Source: Propionispora hippei DSM 15287 (GTDB taxonomy: Bacteria; Bacillota; Negativicutes; Propionisporales; Propionisporaceae). Taken from it: a DNA stretch of 64,000 nt. Position 1 is the first letter of the stretch. Each line of letters starts with the position of its first letter. The stretch covers positions 62,001 to 126,000 of the forward strand of contig NZ_FQZD01000012.1 of the NCBI RefSeq assembly GCF_900141835.1, written 5' to 3'. A model generated the notes under the pieces. It ran no database searches, was not told the DNA's origin, and saw nothing but the letters and a program-made list of their open reading frames with translations. This document shows, piece after piece, positions 7,860 through 15,807 of the stretch. Position numbers and translations under genes: made by a program.

Positions 7860-9605
7860 ATGTCTTTTCAAACGCCGCTTACCATATGTGAAGTTATAAA
7901 CGATGTTCATTCAAAGAAATACTTGCTGCCGTCCATTCAAAGAGAGTTTGTGTGGGGTCCAGAGCAAATAACAATGCTTTTCGATAGCTTAATGAGAAAT
8001 TATCCAATAAATTCATTCTTATTCTGGAAAGTACCAAAAGAGAAAGCGTCAGAATTCAAGTTCTATGAATTTTTACGTGATTATCATCAAAAGGATAACA
8101 AGCATAATCCTAAAGCAAACATTAGCGGAAGCGATGATGTAATGGCCGTACTTGATGGGCAACAGCGATTAACGTCTTTGTACATAGCGCTTAAGGGAAC
8201 ATATGCCAACAAGATCGCATATAAAAAATGGGACAACCCTTTGGCTTACCCGAAAAAAAAATTATATATCAATCTACTGGGAGCGCCTGAGGATATTTCC
8301 TACAAGTATGAGTTCGAGTTTTTAACTGAATCAGAGGCTACCGAGCAGGATGACGACCACCACTGGTTTCCGGTTGGAAAGATACTGGACTTAAAAGAGC
8401 TATCGGATGTAATGGATTATCTTATAACATCCGGATTAGCAGCCAATCCCGACAAGGAAAAAGCGCAGTGTGCCAATAGAACATTATCAAAGCTGCACGC
8501 TGTCATACATGTGAATAGGATTATTAGCTACTATCTTGAGCAAAGCGCAGAACTTGATAAGGTGCTTAATATCTTTATTCGTGTAAACAGTGGCGGCACA
8601 ACGCTAAGTTATTCTGATTTGCTTTTATCTTTTGCAACTGCCCAATGGGAAACAAGAGATGCCCGTGAAGAGATCAACGAATTTATTGATGAAATAAATC
8701 AAATCGGCAGAGGTTTCAATATTAGCAAAGATATTGTGCTAAAAGCCTGTCTGGTACTTTGCGATATTTCGGATATTTCATTTAAGGTTGATAATTTTAA
8801 CCGCACTAATATGCTCTTGATTGAAAAAGAGTGGGATAACATAACAAAGGCTATCCGTGATGCAGTTACCCTTATCAGTAGTTTTGGGTTTAGCAGAGAA
8901 AATATAACATCTAACAACCTGATGATTCCTGTGGCATATTATCTTAAAACTATTGGTTTACCTAATAATTTTGAAACCTCGACATCAAGAATAGGGGATA
9001 GAAAAAATATTAAGCTGTGGTTTGTATCTGCTTTATTGAAGAGGGTATTTAGTTTTGCTCCAGATGGCGTGTTGAAACCTGTTAGAGAAATCATTAAAAC
9101 TCAATCAGCGAATGGATTTCCAGTTGATGCTATTTTTGCCCAGTTCAAAGGTACAAATCGTGCATTGCAGTTTACAGATGATGATATCAATAATCTTCTT
9201 TATTCCAAATATGGGCATGGCGATACATTAGTTATTCTTTCAATCCTGTATCCTTGGGCCGATTTAAAGCATAATTTTAATGTTGATCATATGTTCCCTA
9301 AGAGTGAATTTACAGCTAAGAAATTGAAAGCAAAAGGTGTACCAGATAGCAAAGTTGATGATTTTATTGCAAATCACAATTATATTGGAAACCTCCAGCT
9401 ACTTGAGACAATACCTAACATTGAGAAGAAGGCAATGGATTTTGATGCCTGGTTAAGCCAAAAGGTTCCTGCTGGTGAACTTCCAGATTATAAGAAAAAG
9501 CACTATGTTCCCAATGTAACTCTTGATTTTAGCAGCTTTGACGTATTTCTTGAAGAACGTGAAAAACTTCTTATTAAAAAATTGGAAACCGAGTTGCGCA
9601 ACTGA
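7860..9605 (+). CDS. DUF262-HNH (GmrSD-like) nuclease protein
   Basis: A 581-residue protein. The N-terminal DUF262 domain has the family signatures YLLPSIQREFVWG (about 20-32) and LDGQQRLTSLY (about 98-108), the ParB-like nucleotide-binding core. The C-terminus holds an HNH-type nuclease (DUF1524-like): VDHMFPKSEF (about 475) and NYIGNLQLL (about 507). Known relatives include GmrSD, a type IV enzyme cutting glucosylated cytosine DNA, and other anti-phage DUF262 proteins. RBS AAGGAGG is 8 bp upstream. GC content is low compared with the phage genes. Role in defence against modified phage DNA is likely; the recognised modification cannot be told. Confidence 0.85.
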   Translation: MSFQTPLTICEVINDVHSKKYLLPSIQREFVWGPEQITMLFDSLMRNYPINSFLFWKVPKEKASEFKFYEFLRDYHQKDNKHNPKANISGSDDVMAVLDGQQRLTSLYIALKGTYANKIAYKKWDNPLAYPKKKLYINLLGAPEDISYKYEFEFLTESEATEQDDDHHWFPVGKILDLKELSDVMDYLITSGLAANPDKEKAQCANRTLSKLHAVIHVNRIISYYLEQSAELDKVLNIFIRVNSGGTTLSYSDLLLSFATAQWETRDAREEINEFIDEINQIGRGFNISKDIVLKACLVLCDISDISFKVDNFNRTNMLLIEKEWDNITKAIRDAVTLISSFGFSRENITSNNLMIPVAYYLKTIGLPNNFETSTSRIGDRKNIKLWFVSALLKRVFSFAPDGVLKPVREIIKTQSANGFPVDAIFAQFKGTNRALQFTDDDINNLLYSKYGHGDTLVILSILYPWADLKHNFNVDHMFPKSEFTAKKLKAKGVPDSKVDDFIANHNYIGNLQLLETIPNIEKKAMDFDAWLSQKVPAGELPDYKKKHYVPNVTLDFSSFDVFLEEREKLLIKKLETELRN

Positions 9606-9717
9606 TAGGGGACAAGTAATAAGGATGATCTTGCAGAAGTTGGGAAAATCGGATAAAAACATACGAAAAGTTAATATCCTCAGGTGAAAGAATACTTATG
9701 TATAGGCGGTGAAATGT

Positions 9718-10020
9718 ATGACAATTATTGAGAAAGTAAGAGATACTTTTGCCGATTGCGAGTTAGGCGCTATTTATGTTACAAGTGAAATTATTGCTAT
9801 GGTAAAAGCAAAACATGGAGTAAATGAAGGCAGTATTATTCCAAGTGATTATTGTTATAATCTTACCAATAAAGGTAAATTGGCAGATGCTTCCTTAGAG
9901 AAATTTAAGATACTTGAATGGCTAGCTAGAGGTAAGTACAAATATTTAGGGGAAAACTATCCGTATACAGGAGTTGTCATCAGTAATCCTCGCAAGAACC
10001 CTATAAAGCAGGTATTATAA
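9718..10020 (+). CDS. Small domain protein of the defence island
   Basis: A 100-residue protein with the pattern GSIIPSDYCYNLTNKG and LEWLARGKYKYLG. I have an uncertain memory of a small uncharacterised domain with the SIIPSDYCYN core accompanying endonucleases; no function is assigned. The ATG at 9718 follows AGGCGG at 9704-9709; an in-frame GTG at 9709 is an alternative. It lies 112 bp after the DUF262 gene in the same orientation, so it may belong to the same module. Confidence 0.55.
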   Translation: MTIIEKVRDTFADCELGAIYVTSEIIAMVKAKHGVNEGSIIPSDYCYNLTNKGKLADASLEKFKILEWLARGKYKYLGENYPYTGVVISNPRKNPIKQVL

Positions 10021-10135
10021 TGAGTGATAAACCGAAAAAATGAATTTTGTTTTAAGGAATAAACTTGTGTAGCAAAAAAACATGTTAACCAAGAAAAATT
10101 GAACGAAAGATAATTATATGCGTGGAGGTGCTGGA

Positions 10136-10396
10136 ATGGCACAAAGTGTTGTAGTTAAAAAAGATGAAAAGGTAAGTAGTATTTTTGATTTACTTGGTGT
10201 TGATTGTACCTGTGATGATTTTACCAAAAAATTCAAAGAAGAATATCCAAAAGACTGGAATAGAATCAATAAAGTCTATCAAGACCATGAAAGACGAGAC
10301 ACTAAAGGCAAAGGACATCCTATGCCAGAGCCAAACAAGTACATGGAGAATATGTATAAGGGGGGAAAAGAAAAATACAAAAAACTTACCGATTAA
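10136..10396 (+). CDS. Small hypothetical protein
   Basis: An 86-residue, lysine-rich, hydrophilic protein (SIFDLLGVDCTCDDFTKKF, then a charged tail with KYMENMYKGGKEKYKK). The start at 10136 is set by GGAGG at 10124-10128. No family is recognised. Same strand as its neighbours, with 115 bp before and 94 bp after, so it may be part of the DUF262 module. A basic C-terminus would allow nucleic-acid contact, but that is only a possibility. Confidence 0.5.
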   Translation: MAQSVVVKKDEKVSSIFDLLGVDCTCDDFTKKFKEEYPKDWNRINKVYQDHERRDTKGKGHPMPEPNKYMENMYKGGKEKYKKLTD

Positions 10397-10490
10397 AAAT
10401 TTATTGTCGCACAGTGTGAATTTATACTTGAATCTTTCTGCTTTTAGAGCATTACTAATTGATAACTACAAAATCAAGGAGTGATGCATA

Positions 10491-10970
10491 ATGGCAATTA
10501 ACGAGCAAACAAAAAGTGAAATCAGAGCACTTCGCTTACAGGGTTATGGCTACCGAAAAATTGCTGGTGAAATAGGAATTTCGAGAGATTTAGTCAGAAA
10601 TTATTGCAAGACAAACGCGCTGGATGGATTAGGCAGTAGTCTTATAAATGTTCCCAGATGTGCTAATTGTGGTAAGGCAATTGAGGTTAAACCAACAGGC
10701 CGACGCCGTAAATATTGTTCTGATAAATGCAGACATCAATGGCAAGAGGCGACCCCTCTCATGCATGAGCATAGTTGTACATATTGTGGTAAAAAATTCA
10801 CCAGCCCGGCCAAAGTAGCCAAGTATTGCTGCCATAAGTGCTTTGAGAGAGATCGGTTTTGGCGAAAAGAAGATGTGCAAATGGTGATGGAATACATTGA
10901 AAAGGAAGAACCCGTTCCTAATGCACCCGGATGGATTAAGAAGCTAATCAATGGTATTTTGGATGAGTAA
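10491..10970 (+). CDS. HTH plus double zinc-finger regulator, copy 1
   Basis: A 159-residue protein with a sigma/recombinase-type helix-turn-helix at about residues 18-38 (GYRKIAGEIGISRDLVRNYC), followed by two cysteine clusters: CANCGKAIEV...YCSDKCRHQW and CTYCGKKFTS...YCCHKCFERDRFW. The same layout occurs at 32888-33370 in prophage 2, between cos and the ParB-methyltransferase. It is probably a DNA-binding regulator of phage origin. The start follows AAGGAG. Its place among defence genes suggests it is either a stranded phage gene or a regulator for the island. Confidence 0.7.
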   Translation: MAINEQTKSEIRALRLQGYGYRKIAGEIGISRDLVRNYCKTNALDGLGSSLINVPRCANCGKAIEVKPTGRRRKYCSDKCRHQWQEATPLMHEHSCTYCGKKFTSPAKVAKYCCHKCFERDRFWRKEDVQMVMEYIEKEEPVPNAPGWIKKLINGILDE

Positions 10971-11212
10971 TAAACTTCTTTTCCACCCCTTTTGCAGAAG
11001 AGTACTCCCCATTTGACGGGGGTGAGTTGCAGTAAAATCCACCTTTGGTGGGGTAGCATTTTTGGATATACTCATTCGCAAAATATGTTCTGCGAAAATT
11101 TATAAGGAAAATGTGATGACGCACGTTGAGTGTGTTGCGTTGATAGAGCGCGAATAGCCTGATTTCAAAGAGTTTGCGGGCCTTGTGGTAATTTAATACG
11201 TGTGTATTATGT

Positions 11213-11245
11213 TCGCCTAGACGTTTTATTCTGGGCGATTTTTTG
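11213..11245 (+). terminator. TCGCC-type terminator left of the HrgA-like gene
   Basis: TCGCCTAGA (11213-11221) pairs with TCTGGGCGA (11230-11238) through one T-G wobble and is followed by TTTTTTG. A similar hairpin stands at 12617, so both sides of the HrgA-like gene are closed by related terminators. The rest of the 10971-11469 gap shows no convincing gene. Confidence 0.75.
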
Positions 11246-11469
11246 TTTAGGGGGGTATCGTCTTTTACACGATATTACACTTTTTCGCAAAATTGTTGGA
11301 GGATTTTATATAACCGGTATGGAAGATTATAGGAAAAAACATCTGATTAATAAATGATACTTAGAATATGGCAGTGTAGATGATAGATTTACTAAGTTCT
11401 TGAGATATTTAGTCAATATCGAGCGTTTTTTGCAAAGTCGCCTGTAAACCTATGAAATGGGGTTAAAAA

Positions 11470-12444
11470 GTGAAATATAATTTTTATGATTTGGCAAAAG
11501 ATACTTTGAATACTGTAAAACAGCCACTTTCTATCAATGATATTTGGGCAAAATCTGTGGAGTTGGGTTTTGCAGCCAAAATCAGTATTACAGGAAAGAC
11601 TCCCTGGAAAACGTTGGGGGCAAGAATATATACGGACATAAAACAAAATTCTGATACAGAGTTTATTCAGGTCAGTAAAAGACCCGCGAAATTTTATTTA
11701 AAAGATTTGTTCTTAACTAACAGTTATACAAAGGAGAATAGTAAAGTAGAATTAAGTTCAAAGCCCTCATTTCATGAGAGGGATTTACACATTTTATTAT
11801 CTACTTTCGTTTTGTCAAATCCTCATTTTAACTGCTACACAAAAACAATATATCATGAAAAATCTAAAAAGAATGTCAAGGGTTCAAATAAATGGTTACA
11901 TCCTGACTTAGTTGGTATATATTTTCCTTTTGAAGAATTTCAAAATAATACCTTAAAATTACTTGAAGTACTTAAAGAAAATCCATATAAGTTGTTCTCA
12001 TTTGAAGTGAAAGTTGAAATTGATTTTAGTAATCTGCGTGAATATTATTTCCAAGCAGTCTCAAATTCTAGTTGGGCCCATGAAGGATATTTGGTAGCGC
12101 TAAGTATTAATGATGATCCTGCTTTGATTGATGAAATACGTAGGCTAAACAATGCTTTTGGTATTGGTATCATAAAACTAGACCTATTAAACATTGAACA
12201 AAGCGAAATTCTTTTTTCTGCTAAAACTAAGGAGTTTTTGGATTGGGAAACGATTGACCGCTTAACTGAGGAAAACAAAGATTTTAAGCAGTTTATTGAT
12301 GATTTAATGGAAGATATCAAACTTGGAAAAGTTAAAAGTACGTATGACAAGACTCTAAATGCAGATGAATATGCGTTATACATTGATGCTAAAGGAATGA
12401 GCGCGAACCTGACTATCCCGGTAAGGGGAGTGGCCAATCGTTAA
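11470..12444 (+). CDS. HARE-HTH plus PD-(D/E)XK-like protein (HrgA-like)
   Basis: A 324-residue protein. Residues 1-78 form a HARE-HTH (LAKDTLNTVKQPLSINDIWAK, ending RPAKFYLKDL). The following domain begins RDLHILLSTFVLSNPHF, and residues about 144-180 give HPDLVGIYF and FSFEVKVEI, fitting the D...ExK core of a PD-(D/E)XK nuclease. This matches the HrgA/COG2958 group linked to restriction loci. It stands alone between two terminators, with a weak RBS (GGGG about 6 bp upstream). AT-rich. A role in restriction is probable, but its substrate and whether it needs a methyltransferase partner are unknown. Confidence 0.7.
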   Translation: MKYNFYDLAKDTLNTVKQPLSINDIWAKSVELGFAAKISITGKTPWKTLGARIYTDIKQNSDTEFIQVSKRPAKFYLKDLFLTNSYTKENSKVELSSKPSFHERDLHILLSTFVLSNPHFNCYTKTIYHEKSKKNVKGSNKWLHPDLVGIYFPFEEFQNNTLKLLEVLKENPYKLFSFEVKVEIDFSNLREYYFQAVSNSSWAHEGYLVALSINDDPALIDEIRRLNNAFGIGIIKLDLLNIEQSEILFSAKTKEFLDWETIDRLTEENKDFKQFIDDLMEDIKLGKVKSTYDKTLNADEYALYIDAKGMSANLTIPVRGVANR

Positions 12445-12616
12445 CTGGACAAGCTTCTTCAAGCAGTTTATGTAGGCAATTACTATGGCTAGAGAAAATT
12501 TTCAGGCGTACTAAAGTGATGAATTATATGAGCATAGTAGGTAATTCATATAAAATGTTGTTACGTTTCTGTTACGTAACTGAATAATAATTTTGATTTT
12601 GTATTTGTGGTTATAT

Positions 12617-12648
12617 TCGCCTCGACTTCGGTCTGGGGCGACTTTTGT
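12617..12648 (+). terminator. TCGCC-type terminator right of the HrgA-like gene
   Basis: TCGCC (12617-12621) with GGCGA (12637-12641), an inner GAC/GTC stem and a TTCG-containing loop, then CTTTTG. It is similar in sequence to the hairpin at 11213. The rest of the gap to 12767 is AT-rich with no gene recognised. Confidence 0.7.
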
Positions 12649-12767
12649 TCTTATGGGGACTTTTTGTATTAAAATGCGTGAATTGAAAAGCTATCATATT
12701 ATCTTATGTTTATTAATGGCAAATCATATTTAATAATGTTTAATGGATTTTATTCATAGTTTTTTTA

Positions 12768-12796
12768 TTACTATTTTTATTTATGTATTGTATAAT
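12768..12796 (+). promoter_or_regulatory. Promoter for the HTH/restriction operon
   Basis: TTACTA (12768-12773), 17 bp, TATAAT (12791-12796). It lies about 50 bp before the ATG of the frameshifted HTH gene and may drive the methyltransferase-McrB operon. Confidence 0.6.
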
Positions 12797-12846
12797 AAGT
12801 AGTTGAAATTATCATCATTACCAGTCTAATGGTCGAGGTGAAGAAA

Positions 12847-13025
12847 ATGAATGAAAAATGGTCAAGCCTTGAAGAATAGCTAAGTACTTAGGTGTAACTA
12901 AGGATACAATTCGTAACTGGATTAAAAAGACTGACATTCCAGCTCATAAAATCGGGCGGCAATGGAAATTTAAAATTTCAGAAGTGGATGAGTGGATTAA
13001 AAGCGGAAAGAGTGCATTAATTTAA
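12847..13025 (+). pseudogene. Frameshifted excisionase-type HTH regulator
   Basis: GAGGTG at 12834-12839 precedes an ATG at 12847 that reads MNEKWSSLEE and then meets TAG. Shifting by one base at about 12876 opens a frame reading IAKYLGVTKDTIRNWIKK and IGRQWKFKISEVDEWIKSG, a complete excisionase/MerR-type DNA-binding domain ending at TAA 13025. Restoring a single missing A would give about 59 codons. The second half has no usable start of its own. Such HTH proteins often stand before methyltransferase genes and control them. It could be a decayed gene, a sequencing error, or less likely a -1 frameshift; no classical slippery heptamer is present. Confidence 0.8.
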
Positions 13026-13110
13026 AGCTTTCTCCGTAAACAAATGCTTTTTGTTATTAGATCAGTAGTAGGCGTTTTTTTATAAGTTTGTTGCTTGGAG
13101 GCTATGGCGG

Positions 13111-14742
13111 ATGATTCCCACTAAGAAATATGGTGTAGTTTATACCCCGAATAGATTAGCGGATTTTGTGGCTTCTTTAATTAGAAAAGAAGCAGATAAA
13201 GATAATTATCAAATACATACTGTTCTGGACCCGGCTTGTGGTGAAGGGGCTTTGTTGGAAGCAATGAAACGGACTGGAAAAAGAAATGAAAAGTATTATG
13301 GAATCGATATCGATAAAAAGGTTATTTCTAATCTGTCCGTACAAAACGATAATAGTTTTGAGTTCATTTGTAAAGATGCAATACTTCCTCCAAAAATCAA
13401 AGGACAAGCTGCAGTATATTGGCGAAAAAAGTTTCCTAATATATCTGCAATTATTGCAAATCCTCCTTGGAGTTCAGAAAAAATATATGATAGGCAACAA
13501 TTGTCGGCTGCAGGATTTAAAATGAATGCGGGGCAATATGATAGTTATGTGTTGTTTTTAGAGTTGGCATATGAGATTTGTGACGAAGGCGGATACTTTG
13601 GTTTCATTATTCCAGACTCGCTTTTTGAGAGCCAAAACGAAAACTTACGACGTTTCCTAGCGGAAAAGACTCAAATTAGGGTTATTGCTAGATTAGGTGA
13701 AAAAATTTTTGAAGAAGTTAATAGAGCGACGACAGTAATTATATGTAAAAAAGCAATTCCAGCGGAAGATGATGTAACAATGTGCTTCCGTCTTAATACA
13801 GACCAGAGAAAACAGTTTCTTACCTCTGATATTTATCTCGAAACCTTCTATGACAAAGAAAAGCATCCAGTCAAGCAGGCTCGTTTCATTTCTAATGATA
13901 GTTGTAGTTTTGACGTGGATACTCGATCAAATGAAGAGGACCTACTTGCAAAAATCAGATCGGATTGTATAGATTGGGAAGAGACGTTTATCTTTGGGCG
14001 TGGGGTTGAGATATCTAAAAAAGGTGGTATCGCTAGATGCCCTATGTGCGGACATGCACAAGGCTATACAAAGGCACAGTTTGCGGCTGGAAATAAAAAG
14101 TGTGTCTACTGTAATGAAGATCTTCCTTTGAATGATGCCACATTAAAGAGCATTGTCCAGGAGACTCCTTTTGATGGTTGCGAACGAATTCTAGTTGGCG
14201 AGCATGTTAAGCGCTATCGGATAATTGGAGAAAGCTTTATTGAGTTAAATATTCCTGGAATCAACTATAAGAATGAGAACTTATATATTCCCCCAAAACT
14301 ATTAATTAGAAAGACTGGTTTGGGTATTTACTCTTGCGTGGATTATAGTGGTGGTTTAACAAGTCAAACAGTGTACATTATCAGATACAAACAGGAAAGT
14401 GACGCACCACCACTTGAGTATTATTTAGCTTTGCTTAATTCACGGGTTGTGTATTATTACTATCTCAAGGTGTATGGGGAAAATGAGTGGAAATCTCACC
14501 CTTATTTCACTAAGAAAATTATTTTCTCGCTGCCATTAAAAGCCTATACCGGGGACGAGCTTGATAAAGAAATTATAGGTTTAGCAAAAGCACTTTCAAA
14601 AAAATATTCATATGAAACGGATTTAGAATTGGAAGGGCTTGTCATGAGGCGTTATAATATTAACCCTGCCGAACATGACATGATCGCTGAAGAAATGAGG
14701 CGCTTGCCTGACTTAAGTGCAGTTAATGGCATGAAATTTTAA
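13111..14742 (+). CDS. Adenine-specific DNA methyltransferase (N6_Mtase/Eco57I-like)
   Basis: A 543-residue SAM-dependent enzyme that should methylate N6 of adenine in a specific site. Motif I is TVLDPACGEGALLEAM (about residues 37-52), and the catalytic motif IV is ANPPW (about 116-120). A zinc ribbon (CPMCGHAQGY...CVYC, about 310-335) follows. The C-terminal half (YSGGLTSQTVYIIRYK, LNSRVVYYYY) looks like a TaqI-type target-recognition domain. It starts the operon of two methyltransferases, a McrB motor and a LlaJI-like nuclease, each separated by 10-21 bp. It probably protects host DNA from that nuclease. Confidence 0.88.
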   Translation: MIPTKKYGVVYTPNRLADFVASLIRKEADKDNYQIHTVLDPACGEGALLEAMKRTGKRNEKYYGIDIDKKVISNLSVQNDNSFEFICKDAILPPKIKGQAAVYWRKKFPNISAIIANPPWSSEKIYDRQQLSAAGFKMNAGQYDSYVLFLELAYEICDEGGYFGFIIPDSLFESQNENLRRFLAEKTQIRVIARLGEKIFEEVNRATTVIICKKAIPAEDDVTMCFRLNTDQRKQFLTSDIYLETFYDKEKHPVKQARFISNDSCSFDVDTRSNEEDLLAKIRSDCIDWEETFIFGRGVEISKKGGIARCPMCGHAQGYTKAQFAAGNKKCVYCNEDLPLNDATLKSIVQETPFDGCERILVGEHVKRYRIIGESFIELNIPGINYKNENLYIPPKLLIRKTGLGIYSCVDYSGGLTSQTVYIIRYKQESDAPPLEYYLALLNSRVVYYYYLKVYGENEWKSHPYFTKKIIFSLPLKAYTGDELDKEIIGLAKALSKKYSYETDLELEGLVMRRYNINPAEHDMIAEEMRRLPDLSAVNGMKF

Positions 14743-14752
14743 GGAGACAACG

Positions 14753-15796
14753 ATGTATAGATATATAGGAAATAAAGCAAAATTATTGCCATTTATCATG
14801 GATAAAACTAGGGAATTAATTGGTTGCACTGGGGTTGTTGCTGATATTATGGCTGGAACCGGATCAGTATCATTAGAGTTCAGAAGGCAAGGCTATTCTG
14901 TAATAGCCTCAGATATTATGACTTATTCTTATCACCATTTAGTAGTAAACTTACTTCTTAATGAATCCCCTGCTTTTGCAGGACTTCGCCATATTCCCTT
15001 TAACAATACAACTCCATATGAAGCGGTTATAGATTACCTGAATGCCTTGGAAGCAAAAAAAGGCTTTTTCTTTAATGAATTTGCGCCTGATGGTAAGCCT
15101 GAAAGCAGTTGTGATCCACGCAAATACTTTACGTCTGAAAATGCAGCTAAAATCGATTGCATTAGAGAACAAATTAATAGTTGGATTGATTTGAACCAGA
15201 TTACGAATACCGAAGCTTCGTTGTTAAAACATACGCTCATTATGGCTGTAAATAGAGTTGCAAATATTTCTGGCACATATGGATACTTTCTATCTGACTT
15301 CAAGAAGAATGCTTTGGAATCAATTATTCTTACACCTATCCAATTTGATGAGACAGAGAATGTTAACCATACAGTTTTCCAAGGTTTTGCAGAAGATTTG
15401 GCTGAGAATATTACTGCAGATTTATGCTATATTGATCCACCCTATATGAAAAGACAATATGCTGCCAATTATCACATATTAGAAACTATTGCAAAAGGTG
15501 ACTTTCCGGATGCAATTGGAAAGAGTGGCTTACGTGATTGGTGGGATCAACATTCAAAATTTTGTACAAAAACAAGAGGTATTGATTCTTTTGAGAGCGT
15601 TATTAGCAAGATGAATTGTGATAAATTCATCATTAGTTATAGTGAAGATGGTCTATTCTCTTTACAACAGCTTATGGAGTGCTTTGCAAAGTATGGTAGT
15701 GTTGATGTCCAGCACATAGATTATAACCGTTTTCGTAGCAATAACAGCCCATTACCTAAGAAGTTAAAGGAATACATTATAACAATACAAAAATAG
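14753..15796 (+). CDS. D12-class adenine methyltransferase (Dam/DpnM-like)
   Basis: A 347-residue enzyme with MYRYIGNKAKLLPFI at the start (the D12 family K-residue motif), ADIMAGTGSVSLEF (SAM binding, about 29-42) and CYIDPPYMKRQY (catalytic DPPY, about 225-236). It follows the first methyltransferase by 10 bp with RBS AAGGAG. Two methyltransferases beside a McrB-type motor recall the LlaJI system, where two enzymes modify the two strands of an asymmetric site. LlaJI uses cytosine-5 enzymes, whereas both here are of adenine type. Confidence 0.9.
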   Translation: MYRYIGNKAKLLPFIMDKTRELIGCTGVVADIMAGTGSVSLEFRRQGYSVIASDIMTYSYHHLVVNLLLNESPAFAGLRHIPFNNTTPYEAVIDYLNALEAKKGFFFNEFAPDGKPESSCDPRKYFTSENAAKIDCIREQINSWIDLNQITNTEASLLKHTLIMAVNRVANISGTYGYFLSDFKKNALESIILTPIQFDETENVNHTVFQGFAEDLAENITADLCYIDPPYMKRQYAANYHILETIAKGDFPDAIGKSGLRDWWDQHSKFCTKTRGIDSFESVISKMNCDKFIISYSEDGLFSLQQLMECFAKYGSVDVQHIDYNRFRSNNSPLPKKLKEYIITIQK

Positions 15797-15807
15797 GAGG
15801 ATGCGTC

